DNA of 13,745 nt from Desulfuromonadales bacterium. Its GTDB lineage: Bacteria; Desulfobacterota; Desulfuromonadia; Desulfuromonadales; BM103. Positions 1 through 9,479 of this stretch are shown piece after piece. The stretch is from positions 1 to 13,745 of the forward strand of contig JAOUDB010000030.1 of assembly GCA_029859485.1 (NCBI GenBank), in the 5' to 3' direction. Under the pieces are notes generated by a model. That model was not told where the DNA came from, ran no database searches, and worked only from the letters and a program-made list of their open reading frames with translations. How positions within the stretch are numbered: the stretch's first letter is position 1; each line of letters opens with the position of its first letter. Made by a program: the position numbers and the translations under genes.

Positions 1-1422
1 GTACTCGTCGACGCAACGGGCGATCTCGCGTCCCTCGCTGATGGCCCAGACCACCAGACTCTGACCTCTACGACAGTCGCCGGCTGCAAAAACGCCATCG
101 ACCGAGCTCATGCGGGTGTTGGGATCGGTTTTGATGTTGGAACGCAAGTCCGTTTCGCAGCCGCACTGTTTAACCAACTCTGAGCGCGGCCCTAGATAAC
201 CCATCGCCAGAAGGACGAGGTCGCATTTCCAGATATGCTCACTCCCCTCGATCTTTTCCGGTCGGCCATCGACCCATTTGACCTTGACGGTCTCGAGTCC
301 GGTGACTGTTTTGCCCCTGCCAATAAAGCGTGTGGTCATGATCTCATAAAAAACCTCACCACCCATAACTTGCATCTCCTCAACCGAAGTGCTGACACGC
401 ATGATGCGTGACCACTGCGGCCAAGGGTTGTCGGCGCTGCGTTGTTTCGGGGGTTGCTCGAGAAGCTCGAAGTTTACTACGCTGGTTGCTCCCTGGCGCA
501 TTGACGTGCCGATGCAGTCCGAACCGGTATCACCGCCACCGATGACAATAACTTTTTTACCTTTGGCACTGATCGTCTGCATTTTTGGGTGCAGGGCGGC
601 AATATTACTGTCTCCCCAGTTGGCGCGATTCTGCTGAGGTAAAAACTCCATTGCGAAGTGAATGCCCTCCAGGTCGCGGCCGTCGACGGGCAGATCCCGT
701 GGCTCTTCGGCACCCGTGGCAATAACGACTGCATCGAAAGCAGACTTGATCTCATCAAACTCCATATCCTTACCGACTTCACAGGAATAACGGAATTCAA
801 TCCCTTCCGCCTGCAACAGGTCGATGCGACGCTGGACCTTCTCCTTGCGCAACTTGTAATGAGGTATGCCATACATCACCAGACCTCCAGCACGGTCTGT
901 TTTTTCAATCACGGTCACGTTGTGGCCAGCACGATTCAGCTGTTGGGCACAGGCCAGACCGGCAGGCCCTGCGCCGATGATGGCAACGGTTTTGTCGCTA
1001 CGTAGGGCAGGCGGTTGCGGGACAATCCATCCCTCTTCGAAGCCCTTGTCAATGATGGAGACCTCGTGCAGTTTGATCGTTACCGCAGGTTCGTTGATGC
1101 CGAGGACACAAGAGGTCTCGCAAGGTGCAGGACAGACCCGGCCGGTAAACTCCGGAAAGTTGTTTGTGGCGTGCAGGGCCTGAAGCGCCTGTTTCCACTG
1201 GCCACGGTAGACCAGGTCGTTCCACTCAGGGATCAGGTTGCCCAGCGGGCAGCCCGTCATGCAGAAGGGAACCCCGCAATCCATGCAGCGAGAGGCCTGG
1301 GTCTTGACCTTCTCTTCTCTGGGGTAGTCATACTGCTCTTCATGATGCTGCAGTCGGGCGTTGACTGGTTGTAATGTCTTGTCACGCCGGCCATGTTTTA
1401 TAAATCCGCGTGGGTCACCCAT
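1..1422 (-). CDS. gltD: Glutamate synthase (NADPH) small subunit, 3' end cut by window
   Basis: This is the beta subunit of cytoplasmic glutamate synthase. It oxidises NADPH on FAD and passes electrons through Fe-S clusters to GltB. The open frame runs from an ATG at 1422 to the window edge with no stop (474 codons); E. coli GltD is about 472 residues and the last visible residues ([10 protein letters not shown]) match the family C-terminus, so probably only some 10-20 residues are missing. Visible motifs: an N-terminal cluster-binding region with C46, C49, C54, C58 ([14 protein letters not shown]) and C97, C101, C105 ([11 protein letters not shown]); the FAD-binding [10 protein letters not shown] near 148-157; the NADPH-binding [11 protein letters not shown] near 294-304; and the late FAD motif GVFAAGDC. 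The start overlaps the end of gltB by 8 nt (ATGGGTGA) and has a very strong ribosome-binding site inside gltB, so the subunits are probably translationally coupled. Confidence 0.97.
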   Translation of the reverse strand, partial: MGDPRGFIKHGRRDKTLQPVNARLQHHEEQYDYPREEKVKTQASRCMDCGVPFCMTGCPLGNLIPEWNDLVYRGQWKQALQALHATNNFPEFTGRVCPAPCETSCVLGINEPAVTIKLHEVSIIDKGFEEGWIVPQPPALRSDKTVAIIGAGPAGLACAQQLNRAGHNVTVIEKTDRAGGLVMYGIPHYKLRKEKVQRRIDLLQAEGIEFRYSCEVGKDMEFDEIKSAFDAVVIATGAEEPRDLPVDGRDLEGIHFAMEFLPQQNRANWGDSNIAALHPKMQTISAKGKKVIVIGGGDTGSDCIGTSMRQGATSVVNFELLEQPPKQRSADNPWPQWSRIMRVSTSVEEMQVMGGEVFYEIMTTRFIGRGKTVTGLETVKVKWVDGRPEKIEGSEHIWKCDLVLLAMGYLGPRSELVKQCGCETDLRSNIKTDPNTRMSSVDGVFAAGDCRRGQSLVVWAISEGREIARCVDEY

Positions 1423-4400
1423 GGGTGGCCTCCTTCTCTTTATTAGCTTTGGTCGCCCGTTCGGTCAGTACCCGGCGGTATTCACGGGGAAAGACGCGAA
1501 CGAAACGCGGCAAAGAATCATCCCAATTGGCGAGAATCTCTGCCGCACGAGGCGAGCCAGTCAGTTGGTGATGTTTGGTGATGATGTCCTGCAGCCATTG
1601 GGCATCCTCGTCCTCGTCAGACATCTGCTCGAGATCGATCATGGCCTGGTTGCAGCGGCGACGGAAACGATTGTCTTCATCCAGAACGTATGCAAAGCCC
1701 CCGGACATGCCCGCGGCGAAATTTCGTCCGGTACGACCCAGGCAGACCAGATGACCCCCCGTCATGTATTCACAGCCGTGATCCCCGGTGCCTTCGACAA
1801 CTGCAGTGGCTCCAGAGTTGCGAACGCAGAAGCGCTCACCAGCTTTGCCGGCGAAGAAGACCTCGCCGCCGGTGGCACCATAGAGGACGGTGTTGCCAAC
1901 GATCGAGTTTTCATGCCAGACGAAGGGGGCCCTGGGGTCGGGGTGGATGATGATCTGTCCACCGGCCATCCCTTTGCCGACGTAATCATTCGCTTCGCCG
2001 ATCAATTTCAGGTCAATGCCTGGTGCCAGGAAGGCACCGAAACTCTGGCCTGCAATGCCGGTCAGCTTGATGTTGATGGTGCCTGCGGGGAGCCCTTCGC
2101 GGCCATGGAGCATGGCAACCTGACCCGAGAGCATGGTGCCGAAGGTCCGGTTGGAGTTGCGGATCGGCATCTCGATGGACACCTTCTCCTTGCGTTCCAA
2201 TGCCGGTGCAGCGAGCTTGATCAACTGGTTGTCAAGTTGATCTTCCAGCCCATGCTCCTGTCCCTGAATGCGTCGGATGGCAACCTCGGTGTCGACATCG
2301 GGCTTGCTGAGAATGCGCGAGAAATCAAGGCCCTGATTCTTCCAGTGTTTGATCGCATCGTCCATCTCCAGGTACTGTGTCTGACCGATCAGCTCATCCA
2401 ATGTTCGCACACCCAACTCGGCCATTAATTCACGGACCTCTTCGGCGAGGAAGGTGAAATAGTTGACCACGTGTTCTGGCTTGCCGGTGAATTTGGCGCG
2501 CAGGGCCTTGTCCTGGGTGGCAACACCAACCGGGCAGGTGTTGAGGTGGCATTTGCGCATCATAATGCAACCCACGGTTATCAGTGCCACGGTGGCAAAG
2601 GCATATTCCTCGGCGCCGAGCAGCGCCGCGATGATGACATCGCGACCGGTGCGCAGTTGACCATCGGTTTGCACGATAATACGGCCGCGCAAGTCGTTGA
2701 GAACCAGCGTTTGCTGAGTTTCTGCCAGACCGATTTCCCAGGGGATGCCGGCATGCTTGATCGACGAGCTTGGTGAGGCGCCGGTGCCGCCATCGTGGCC
2801 GGCAATGATGACGCGCTCAGCGTGCCCTTTACTGACCCCTGCTGCAACGGTGCCGACGCCGACTTCACTTACCAGTTTGACCGTGATATCGGCTTTGGGG
2901 TTGCAGTTTTTCAGGTCGAAAATCAACTGTGCAAGATCTTCAATCGAGTAGATGTCATGATGCGGCGGCGGAGAAATCAGGGTGACGCCGGGGACGCTGA
3001 AGCGTAGTTCACCGATGTACTCGCTGACCTTGTGACCGGGCAGCTGCCCTCCCTCGCCAGGCTTGGCGCCCTGGGCAATCTTGATCTGCAGTTCGTCGGC
3101 GTTGACCAGGTAGTGGGGTGTGACACCGAAGCGTCCCGAAGCGACCTGCTTGATGGCGCTACGGCGTGAATCGCCGTTGGCGTCCGGGGTGAAACGGCGA
3201 GGGTCTTCGCCGCCTTCTCCGGTGTTGGATTTGCCGCCGAGACGATTCATGGCGATGGCCAGTGTTTCGTGGGCCTCTTCAGAGATAGAGCCGAGGCTCA
3301 TGGCACCGGTACAGAAGCGCTTTATGATGGCGCTGATAGGTTCGACTTCTTCAAGGGGTATCGATGGCTTCAGATTCTTGAACTTGAACAGGCCCCGCAG
3401 CGTGCAGATTTGCTCGCTCTGATTGTCGACCAGGTTAGAATAACGACTGAAGTCGTCGCGATTTCCGGAGCGCACAGCATGCTGCAGCAGAGCGATAACC
3501 TCCGGATTCATGAGGTGGGCTTCCCCCTCACGGCGCCAGGAGTATTCTGAGCCCCGCTCCAGGCCACGGTTGGGGTCTACCTGCTCGGCGTAGGCATTGC
3601 GGTGGCGTATCAGGCTCTCTGTTGCGATCTCATTCAACCCGGCGCCACCGATGCGACTGGCGGTGCCTGGAAAGTATTTGCTGATGAAATCCTGGTCCAG
3701 GCCGACCACTTCGAAGATCTGTGCGCTGCAGTAACTCTGCAGTGTGCTGATTCCCATCTTTGAGAAGACTTTGAGCAGGCCCTTGCCGACCGCCTTGATG
3801 TAGTTCTTGGTGTAGTGATAGACGATGTCGGTTTCTTCGTCAGCGTGTTTGTTGCCGTCCTGGCCTGGCAGCATTCCCAGAAGGACCATGTCCTGAAGGG
3901 TTTGAAAGGCGAGGTAGGGATTGATCGCTGTGGCACCATAACCAAGCAGTAGAGCAAAATGATGGACTTCACGCGCCTCGCCAGTTTCTACGACGAGCGA
4001 GCATTGACTGCGCTTGCCGACCCGGATCAGGTGGTGATGGATCCCGGACAGTGCCAGAAGTGCCGGGATAGGCGCTTTTTCAGCGCTGACACCACGGTCA
4101 GAGAGCACCAGAATTGTGCGACCGGCATCGATTGCCTCCTCGGCTTCGACGAAAAGTTCCTGTAAGCGCCGCTCAAGAGCCTCGGGGCCCTGCTCCGAGG
4201 CGAAGCGAGTGTTCAGCGTGGTACCACGGAAACCATCAATGTCGCTATGGCGTAATTGCTCAAGCACATCGTTGTTAATAACCGGGTGGTCGAGTTCGAG
4301 CATCCGACAGTGCTCCGGGCCAGGCATGAGGATATTGCGTGCCGGTCCCAGGTACTGTACCAGGCTCATGACCACTTCTTCGCGCAGGGGATCAATCGGA

Positions 4401-5980
4401 GGGTTGGTGATCTGGGCGAAGAGCTGAGAAAAGTACCAGTAGATAAGCTTGCTTTGCTTTGACAGGACTGCAACCGGAGTGTCGGTGCCCATAGAGCTGA
4501 CTGGTTCCTGACCGTTGATGGCCATTGGCGCCATGATTTCACGCATCTCTTCCAGGGTATAACCAAAGCTCACCTGTCTGCGCTTAAGTTCATCGCGCCG
4601 GGGGAGTCGTCTGGGTGCCGGAGTAGGCAGGTCATCAAGAGAGATTAATTGGTCGCGGACCCACGAAGCATAAGGTTGTTCCGCCGCAAGGTCGCCTTTG
4701 AGCTCATGGTCTTCCTTGAATTCGCCGGTTTCAATATCGATCAGGATCATCTTGCCTGGGGCCAGACGTTCTTTGCGCAGGATCTTTTCCGGGGCAATGT
4801 CCAGGACACCAGCTTCCGAGGCATAAATAATCTCGTCGTCGCTGGTGACCCAGTAGCGGGCCGGGCGCAGACCGTTGCGATCGAGGATGGCAACGACCTG
4901 TCGGCCGTCGCAGGCCACAATGTTGGCCGGGCCGTCCCAGGGCTCCATCATGGTTGCATGGTATTCGAAGAAGCCTTTCACCTCCTTGCGCAGGTGAGCC
5001 TTGGAGACCCATGCTTCTGGGACCAGCATCGCCAGCGAGTGGGCCAGGCTCCGACCTGTGACTAAAAGTAGCTCGAGGGCATTGTCGAGACAGGCGGTGT
5101 CAGAGCTTCCTTCGATGATGATCGGATCCAGATCCTTAACCGCATCTCCCAGTTCGGAATGCTCGAACAGGGCAGTTCGGGCGCGCATCCGATTGATGTT
5201 ACCGCGCAGGGTATTAATCTCGCCGTTGTGAGCCGCATAGCGAAAGGGTTGGGCCAGGTCCCAGGTCGGGAAGGTGTTGGTGCTGTAGCGCTGATGAACA
5301 AAGGCTATGGCGCTGACGAGACGTTCGTCAGCAAGTTCCGGAAAGAAGGTGTCCAGCTGCTCTGAGAGGAGCATGCCTTTATAAAGGACGGTGCGACTGG
5401 AGAGAGAGCAAATGTAGAAGAGTTCAGCGCCGGCAAGTTTCTCGTTGCGGATCGTATTTTCGGCGCGCTTGCGAGCCAGGTAAAGCATCAGTTCGAAGCG
5501 TGGCAGATCGACGTCACCCCGCCCAACAAAGATTTGCATGACCTTAGGCTCTACAGAGCGGGCGTTGCGACCGATGGTGTTGCCATCGGTCTGGATGTCA
5601 CGCCAGCCAAGGACGCTGCAGCCGACCCGAATCAGCTCTTGGTTCAACACCTCTGTGCAAGCTTCGCGGCGAGCTTTGTCTTGAGGCAGGAACACGATGC
5701 CGGCACTGAAATTACCAGTCTCTGGCAGCTCGAAATCACAGACCTCGCGGTAGTAGGCATCAGGGGTCTGGATCATCAAGCCGGCGCCGTCACCATCCAG
5801 AGGGTCGGCACCCACGGCACCACGATGGGTCAGGTTGCAAAGTATTTCAATGCCACGCTTGACGATAGAGTGGCTTTTACGGCCTTTGATGTTGGCGATA
5901 AAACCGACACCACAGTTGTCGTGTTCGTTGGCTGGATCGTAAAGGCCTTGTGCGGGCGGCATCCCTATGTGGTTTGTCAT
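1415..5980 (-). CDS. gltB: Glutamate synthase (NADPH) large subunit
   Basis: This is the alpha subunit of glutamate synthase: glutamine + 2-oxoglutarate + 2 e- give two glutamates. With the chosen start it has 1521 residues, normal for bacterial GltB. Domain order: a short propeptide; a class II amidotransferase domain beginning at nucleophile C23 ([13 protein letters not shown]) and holding [10 protein letters not shown]; a central linker domain; an FMN-binding synthase domain at about 870-1200 ([35 protein letters not shown]); a 3Fe-4S site at C1138, C1144 and C1149 ([15 protein letters not shown]); and a C-terminal GXGXG domain at about 1270-1470. Cleavage before C23 is expected from the family. 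An in-frame ATG at 6013 would add 11 residues but has only a weak ribosome-binding site; the ATG at 5980 follows AGGACC at good spacing. A third ATG, six codons further in, is possible. It is the first gene after an apparent promoter and leads directly into gltD. Confidence 0.97.
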   Translation of the reverse strand: MTNHIGMPPAQGLYDPANEHDNCGVGFIANIKGRKSHSIVKRGIEILCNLTHRGAVGADPLDGDGAGLMIQTPDAYYREVCDFELPETGNFSAGIVFLPQDKARREACTEVLNQELIRVGCSVLGWRDIQTDGNTIGRNARSVEPKVMQIFVGRGDVDLPRFELMLYLARKRAENTIRNEKLAGAELFYICSLSSRTVLYKGMLLSEQLDTFFPELADERLVSAIAFVHQRYSTNTFPTWDLAQPFRYAAHNGEINTLRGNINRMRARTALFEHSELGDAVKDLDPIIIEGSSDTACLDNALELLLVTGRSLAHSLAMLVPEAWVSKAHLRKEVKGFFEYHATMMEPWDGPANIVACDGRQVVAILDRNGLRPARYWVTSDDEIIYASEAGVLDIAPEKILRKERLAPGKMILIDIETGEFKEDHELKGDLAAEQPYASWVRDQLISLDDLPTPAPRRLPRRDELKRRQVSFGYTLEEMREIMAPMAINGQEPVSSMGTDTPVAVLSKQSKLIYWYFSQLFAQITNPPIDPLREEVVMSLVQYLGPARNILMPGPEHCRMLELDHPVINNDVLEQLRHSDIDGFRGTTLNTRFASEQGPEALERRLQELFVEAEEAIDAGRTILVLSDRGVSAEKAPIPALLALSGIHHHLIRVGKRSQCSLVVETGEAREVHHFALLLGYGATAINPYLAFQTLQDMVLLGMLPGQDGNKHADEETDIVYHYTKNYIKAVGKGLLKVFSKMGISTLQSYCSAQIFEVVGLDQDFISKYFPGTASRIGGAGLNEIATESLIRHRNAYAEQVDPNRGLERGSEYSWRREGEAHLMNPEVIALLQHAVRSGNRDDFSRYSNLVDNQSEQICTLRGLFKFKNLKPSIPLEEVEPISAIIKRFCTGAMSLGSISEEAHETLAIAMNRLGGKSNTGEGGEDPRRFTPDANGDSRRSAIKQVASGRFGVTPHYLVNADELQIKIAQGAKPGEGGQLPGHKVSEYIGELRFSVPGVTLISPPPHHDIYSIEDLAQLIFDLKNCNPKADITVKLVSEVGVGTVAAGVSKGHAERVIIAGHDGGTGASPSSSIKHAGIPWEIGLAETQQTLVLNDLRGRIIVQTDGQLRTGRDVIIAALLGAEEYAFATVALITVGCIMMRKCHLNTCPVGVATQDKALRAKFTGKPEHVVNYFTFLAEEVRELMAELGVRTLDELIGQTQYLEMDDAIKHWKNQGLDFSRILSKPDVDTEVAIRRIQGQEHGLEDQLDNQLIKLAAPALERKEKVSIEMPIRNSNRTFGTMLSGQVAMLHGREGLPAGTINIKLTGIAGQSFGAFLAPGIDLKLIGEANDYVGKGMAGGQIIIHPDPRAPFVWHENSIVGNTVLYGATGGEVFFAGKAGERFCVRNSGATAVVEGTGDHGCEYMTGGHLVCLGRTGRNFAAGMSGGFAYVLDEDNRFRRRCNQAMIDLEQMSDEDEDAQWLQDIITKHHQLTGSPRAAEILANWDDSLPRFVRVFPREYRRVLTERATKANKEKEATHG
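1429..1435 (-). promoter_or_regulatory. Strong Shine-Dalgarno for gltD
   Basis: The minus strand reads AAGGAGG, six bases before the gltD ATG. It lies inside the last codons of gltB. It fixes the gltD start and allows independent or coupled initiation for equal subunit amounts. Confidence 0.85.
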
Positions 5981-5986
5981 GGTTGG

Positions 5987-5990
5987 TCCT
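5987..5990 (-). promoter_or_regulatory. Shine-Dalgarno deciding the gltB start
   Basis: The minus strand reads AGGA, six bases before the ATG at 5978-5980. The upstream in-frame ATG at 6011-6013 has only an AGAAG stretch before it. This favours a propeptide of 22 residues before the catalytic cysteine. Confidence 0.55.
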
Positions 5991-6077
5991 CGGCTATTGG
6001 GGAACGGAAGCATGGGCTTCTGTTTCTACTTAGAATTTTCCCTCCTGTACGGGAGACTGGAGTGAGCAGAATCAGAA

Positions 6078-6106
6078 AATATGACGTGGACAGCACCTTT
6101 TGTCAA
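6078..6106 (-). promoter_or_regulatory. Probable sigma-70 promoter for gltBD
   Basis: On the minus strand a perfect -35 box TTGACA (6101-6106) is followed after 17 bases by CATATT (6078-6083), which matches 4 of 6 of the -10 consensus. Transcription would start near 6070, giving a leader of about 90 bases before gltB. It lies just downstream of the hairpin that follows dapL, as expected for a new transcription unit. I saw no sigma-54 type GG/GC element in the gap. Confidence 0.65.
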
Positions 6107-6143
6107 TACACATGAGTTTATCAGTCATGCAGCTCTCCACAAG

Positions 6144-6180
6144 ACTAAAGCCCCACACCAGATGAGTGCGGGGCTTTAGT
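6144..6180 (-). terminator. Strong hairpin after dapL, probable terminator
   Basis: The 15-base arms 6144-6158 and 6166-6180 pair with one mismatch around a 7-base loop (6159-6165). The core is AAAGCCCC facing GGGGCTTT. It starts 47 bases after the dapL stop. In the minus direction the stem ends in CTTTAGTCTT, a poor U tract, so termination may be partial or rely on the stem's strength. Its near symmetry could also stop transcription coming from the other strand. Confidence 0.7.
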
Positions 6181-6226
6181 ACTTTGATGATCGGACAAAA
6201 AGGGACTTTGGTCGTCTTATTGAGAA

Positions 6227-7462
6227 TTATTTGCCCCATTTTTCTCTGATCCGTTGTACGGCCGTTTCTACATTGGCACGATCACCAAAAGCCGAGAGGC
6301 GGAAGTAGCCTTCACCGGAAGGGCCGAAACCGCTGCCGGGAGTACCGACCACATGACACTCGTTCAGGAGCTTGTCGAAGAAGTCCCAGCTGGTCATGCC
6401 CCCAGGGGTTTCCAGCCAGATGTAGGGAGCATTGACGCCACCGAAGCAGGTGATGCCGGCGTCGGTAAGGCCTTCGCGAATAATCCGGGCATTCTCCATG
6501 TAGTAGTCGATGGTTTCCTTGATCTGTGCCCAGCCTTCATCAGAATAGACGGCTGCAGCGGCTTTCTGTACCGGATAAGAGACGCCGTTGAACTTGGTGG
6601 TCTGACGACGATTCCAGAGCTTGTTGAAACTGTATTTAGCACCTTCAGTTGTCGTGCCCATTAACTCTTCCGGAACAACCACCAGGCCGCAACGCACACC
6701 GGTGAAACCTGCTGTCTTGGAGAAAGAGCGGAACTCGATGGCACATTCGCGGGCACCTTCGACCTCATAGATCGAATGAGGAATCTCCGCTTCCGTAATA
6801 AAGGCTTCGTAGGCGGCATCAAAGAGTATGACCGCGTCATTGGCCAGAGCGTAATCGACCCATTTTTTCAGGTCCGCCCTGGTTGCCACCGCACCGGTCG
6901 GGTTGTTTGGGTAGCAGAGGTAAATGACGTCGACCTTTTCGTTCGGGATCGACGGGGTGAAGTTGTTGGCACCGGTGCAAGGCATGTAGTGGATGCCTTC
7001 ATAGTAGCCCTTGTCGTCCGCTTGGCCCGTGCGGCCGACCATAACATTGGTGTCGTTATAGACCGGGTACACCGGGTCGCAGATCGCGACCTTGTTGCCA
7101 AGGTCAAAGACGTCGAGAATGTTGGCACAGTCGCACTTGGAACCATCAGAGATAAAGACCTCTGAGGTTTTCAAGTCAACGCCAAGCGGTTTGTAAGCTT
7201 TGTCGATGATAATCTGGGAGAGCCAGTCATAGCCTTGCTCAGGGCCGTAGCCGTGGAATGTTTCGCCTTTGGCCATGTCATCGACACCTTCGTGGAATGC
7301 TTTAAGAACAGCCGGTGCCAGCGGCAGGGTGACATCGCCGATGCCGAGACGAATAACCTGAGCGCCAGTGTTGGCGTCGGTGAAAGCTTTAACGCGACGG
7401 CCGATTTCAGGGAAGAGGTAGCCTGTTTGTAATTTTAAATACGAATCGTTAATTCTTGCCAT
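6227..7462 (-). CDS. dapL: LL-diaminopimelate aminotransferase
   Basis: This PLP enzyme converts tetrahydrodipicolinate + glutamate to LL-diaminopimelate + 2-oxoglutarate in one step. It bypasses the succinylase and acetylase routes of lysine and peptidoglycan synthesis. At 411 residues it has the usual DapL length. It is a fold-type I aminotransferase with [14 protein letters not shown] near the N-terminus, SDGSKCD (105-111), CYPNNPTGA (183-191), FDAAYEAF with D215 and Y218 contacting PLP, the Schiff-base lysine K249 in [12 protein letters not shown], and R388 in FRLSAFG. The start is preceded by GAAGGAGT (7469-7476) at a spacing of six. It is the last dap gene before a strong hairpin. DapL family is well supported by the IGDVTLPL and GFTGVR signatures and by the adjacent dapA and dapB. 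Confidence 0.95.
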   Translation of the reverse strand: MARINDSYLKLQTGYLFPEIGRRVKAFTDANTGAQVIRLGIGDVTLPLAPAVLKAFHEGVDDMAKGETFHGYGPEQGYDWLSQIIIDKAYKPLGVDLKTSEVFISDGSKCDCANILDVFDLGNKVAICDPVYPVYNDTNVMVGRTGQADDKGYYEGIHYMPCTGANNFTPSIPNEKVDVIYLCYPNNPTGAVATRADLKKWVDYALANDAVILFDAAYEAFITEAEIPHSIYEVEGARECAIEFRSFSKTAGFTGVRCGLVVVPEELMGTTTEGAKYSFNKLWNRRQTTKFNGVSYPVQKAAAAVYSDEGWAQIKETIDYYMENARIIREGLTDAGITCFGGVNAPYIWLETPGGMTSWDFFDKLLNECHVVGTPGSGFGPSGEGYFRLSAFGDRANVETAVQRIREKWGK

Positions 7463-7486
7463 TTTTAAACTCCTTCAAAAATGTTT

Positions 7487-7561
7487 ACCACGAAGATCAC
7501 GAAGCACACGAACAAAAGGCCCTGCTGCTTCCCCTTCGTGTGCTTCGTGTTCTTCGTGTTT
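7487..7561. repeat. Inverted repeat built of 9-nt tandem units (family A, copy 1)
   Basis: The arms 7489-7512 and 7535-7558 are 24 bases each and pair with a single mismatch around a 22-base loop. Each arm is a tandem of the 9-mer CACGAAGNN. It fills the dapB-dapL gap, starting about six bases after the dapB stop and ending about ten bases before the dapL ribosome-binding site. There is no U tract, so it is not a typical terminator. A relative lies on the other side of dapB. Confidence 0.9.
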
Positions 7562-7566
7562 TATTG

Positions 7567-8370
7567 CTATTTCAATCCAAGAACATCCTGCATATCGTAA
7601 AGCCCGACTGGCTTTTCTGCCAGCCAACCGGCAGCGCGAACGGCACCACGGGCGAACATGTCGCGGCTCATGGCGCGATGGGTCAGTTCAATGCGTTCTC
7701 CCATGCCGATGAAGTAGACAGTGTGCTCGCCGACGATATCGCCACCGCGCACGGTCTGCATGCCGATCTCTTCCTGGCTGCGCTCACCGCACATGCCTTC
7801 ACGATGATAGTTGGCGACTTCGTTGTAATTACGATCGAGAGCATCGGCAACGATTTCGCCCATACGCACGGCTGTTCCCGAGGGAGAGTCTTTCTTCTTG
7901 TTGTGGTGCAGTTCAACGATCTCGACATCGAAGCCTTCGCCGAGGGTCTTGGCCATATCCTTGAGCAGCTTGAAGCAGACGTTGACACCAACACTCATGT
8001 TCGGTGCAAAAACCACCGGAGATGATTCAGCAACTCGAGAAATAACCTCACGTTGCTCTGGGTTCAGACCGGTTGTGCCGACCACCATGGCTTTGCCGAG
8101 CCTTGCGCAGACTTCGGCGTTATCGATCGTTACTTCCGGCCAGGTAAAGTCGATGAGGACGTCAGCGCTGGCAAGGGCCTGATCAAGGGAGTCGGTAATT
8201 GCGACACCGAGATCACCGCAACCGGCAACGTAGCCGGCGTCATCTCCGAGCCTGGCATGTCCAGCCATTTCGATCGCACCGGCGACTTCCAATCCCTCTG
8301 CTTCGGTAATCAGGGTAATGATACGGCCGCCCATACGCCCGGCGGCCCCAGTCACAGCAACTTTGATCAT
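7567..8370 (-). CDS. dapB: 4-hydroxy-tetrahydrodipicolinate reductase
   Basis: DapB reduces the DapA product with NAD(P)H to tetrahydrodipicolinate, the substrate of DapL. With the start at 8370 it has 267 residues, the normal family length. It shows the dinucleotide-binding motif VTGAAGRMGGR (8-16 region), VGTTG (97-101), FAPNMSVGVN (121-130), and the catalytic/substrate segment ELHHNKKKDSPSGTA with H155 and K159, equivalent to the E. coli catalytic His and Lys. The frame stays open upstream to a TTG at 8461-8463. Those 31 extra codons translate a family A repeat and have no place in DapB. The start at 8370 gives MIKVAVTG and follows GAGGT at a spacing of five. Repeats of family A lie on both sides of the gene. 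Confidence 0.96.
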   Translation of the reverse strand: MIKVAVTGAAGRMGGRIITLITEAEGLEVAGAIEMAGHARLGDDAGYVAGCGDLGVAITDSLDQALASADVLIDFTWPEVTIDNAEVCARLGKAMVVGTTGLNPEQREVISRVAESSPVVFAPNMSVGVNVCFKLLKDMAKTLGEGFDVEIVELHHNKKKDSPSGTAVRMGEIVADALDRNYNEVANYHREGMCGERSQEEIGMQTVRGGDIVGEHTVYFIGMGERIELTHRAMSRDMFARGAVRAAGWLAEKPVGLYDMQDVLGLK

Positions 8371-8375
8371 TTTTA

Positions 8376-8380
8376 ACCTC
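8376..8380 (-). promoter_or_regulatory. Shine-Dalgarno fixing the dapB start
   Basis: The minus strand reads GAGGT, five bases before the ATG at 8368-8370. It supports that start over the TTG 93 bases upstream, which lies in the repeat. Confidence 0.75.
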
Positions 8381-8388
8381 AATAATAG

Positions 8389-8460
8389 GCCACGAAAGAC
8401 ACGAAGAACAGAGAGATAACAACGGCTCTTTCCTTCGCGCTCTTCGTGATCTCTGTGGTT
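8389..8460. repeat. Inverted repeat built of 9-nt tandem units (family A, copy 2)
   Basis: This is a degenerate relative of the element at 7487-7561. The arms, about 8390-8415 and 8432-8458, again step by nine bases: CACGAAAGA, CACGAAGAA, CAGAGAGAT on one side, and (read from the minus strand) CACAGAGAT, CACGAAGAG, CGCGAAGGA on the other. It begins about four bases after the dapA stop and ends eight bases before the dapB ribosome-binding site. It is translated in the spurious 5' extension of dapB. Confidence 0.8.
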
Positions 8461-8463
8461 CAA

Positions 8464-9339
8464 TCAGATAATGGCATATTTTTTCAAAACGGTTTTTAAC
8501 TTCTCAAGTGTTTCATCATCCATGTCGACCAGGGGCAGTCGGACGTTCGCCTGCAATTTGCCCATCAGTTCCAGGGTTTTTTTGACCGGGACCGGGTTTG
8601 ATTCGATAAACATGGCATTGTGAAAGTCCAACATCTCCAGATGCAGCTTGCGAGCCATCATGTAGTCGGCGTTCAGGACCGCTTCGACCATGTCCTTGAC
8701 CTGCTTGGGAATGGCATTGGCGGAAACTGAAATAACCCCCTTGGCGCCGCAGCACATCATCGGGAAGGTGAGAAAGTCGTCACCGGAGATGACGTCGATC
8801 TTTTCACCGGCTTTTGCCAGAATCTCCGAGACCTGGGTCAGGCTGCCGGAGGCTTCCTTGATCGCAACGATGTTGTCGAATTCAGAGAGGCGGACAGTTG
8901 TCGCAGAGGTCATGTTAACGCCGGTACGACCGGGGACATTGTAGAGAATCTGGGGTAACGCAACCTCTTCAGCAAGCAACTTGTAATGCTGAAAGATACC
9001 TTCCTGGGAAGGTTTGTTGTAGTAGGGGCAGACCAGCAGGAGGCCATCGGCGCCCATGTCCTTGGCCTTGTTAGAGAGATGGATGGCTTCGGCCGTGTTG
9101 TTGGCACCTGTGCCGGCGATAACAGGAACACGCTTGTTGACCTGGTCGAGACAAACCTTGATGACATATTCGTGCTCGTCAACATCGAGGGTCGCTGATT
9201 CTCCTGTTGTGCCGCAGGGGACGATAACGTCAGTGCCGTTTTCGATCTGGAAGTCGATCAGCTGACGATAGGTCTCCTCGGCAAATTGCCCCTGGTTATC
9301 AAAAGGGGTGACGATCGCTACCATGGATCCACTGAACAT
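8464..9339 (-). CDS. dapA: 4-hydroxy-tetrahydrodipicolinate synthase
   Basis: DapA condenses pyruvate with aspartate semialdehyde, the first committed step of diaminopimelate/lysine synthesis. At 291 residues it is the usual length. The active-site residues fall at the same numbers as in E. coli DapA: T44 and T45 in PCGTTGES, Y107 in CPYYNKP, Y133 and R138 in YNVPGRTG, and Schiff-base K161 in VAIKEASG. Residues lining the lysine allosteric site (S48, A49, H56, N80, E84, Y106) are present, with V at position 53 where E. coli has H, so feedback inhibition by lysine is likely. The start MFSGSMVAIVTPF aligns with the E. coli N-terminus and follows AGGAG. The open frame extends 35 codons further up without family similarity. 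It is followed by a family A repeat and dapB. Confidence 0.97.
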   Translation of the reverse strand: MFSGSMVAIVTPFDNQGQFAEETYRQLIDFQIENGTDVIVPCGTTGESATLDVDEHEYVIKVCLDQVNKRVPVIAGTGANNTAEAIHLSNKAKDMGADGLLLVCPYYNKPSQEGIFQHYKLLAEEVALPQILYNVPGRTGVNMTSATTVRLSEFDNIVAIKEASGSLTQVSEILAKAGEKIDVISGDDFLTFPMMCCGAKGVISVSANAIPKQVKDMVEAVLNADYMMARKLHLEMLDFHNAMFIESNPVPVKKTLELMGKLQANVRLPLVDMDDETLEKLKTVLKKYAII

Positions 9340-9479
9340 GATTCTCTCCTTAAAGGGCGAAGACGACCGGATCTCATTGTCCGAACGTTCTCTGGTGCTA
9401 TTTGAATTTTCTGAAATCAAGTCACTGATGCACTTAGGTAACATAGCAGTAGACTCTTGTAAAGCCTGTATCTAGGCCC
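9340..9479. other. Gap between the lipoprotein gene and dapA, no gene seen
   Basis: This 140-base gap is the widest one upstream of dapA and is AT-richer than its surroundings. I found no coding sequence and no repeat of either hairpin family. A small palindrome (CCCTCAGTGAGGG) overlaps the lipoprotein stop codon, but its loop is too tight and no U run follows. A TTTACA at 9457-9462 on the minus strand could be a -35 box, but I see no good -10 at the right distance. This is where lysA would sit in the related gene order I recall. Confidence 0.4.
9344..9350 (-). promoter_or_regulatory. Shine-Dalgarno fixing the dapA start
   Basis: The minus strand reads AGGAGAG just before the ATG at 9337-9339 (AGGAG core at a spacing of six). 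It supports the 291-residue form over the longer frame beginning at 9444. Confidence 0.8.

Noticed and set aside
1361..2428. Long plus-strand open frame (355 codons) opposite the end of gltB
   Set aside because: It lies wholly antisense to gltB and gltD and has no recognisable domain. It is explained by the codon bias of gltB on the other strand.
5534..6115. Plus-strand open frame of 193 codons across the gltB start
   Set aside because: It is antisense to the gltB amidotransferase domain and promoter, has no family resemblance, and is a codon-bias shadow.
7487..7561. Family A hairpin as a Rho-independent terminator or CRISPR unit
   Set aside because: No U tract follows on either strand, and there are no spacers or regular repeat-spacer array. 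The tandem-unit structure fits a palindromic repeat better.
7456..8025. Plus-strand open frame with repeated HED/RVL-like peptides
   Set aside because: Its N-terminal part is the translated 9-nt repeat and the rest is antisense to dapB.
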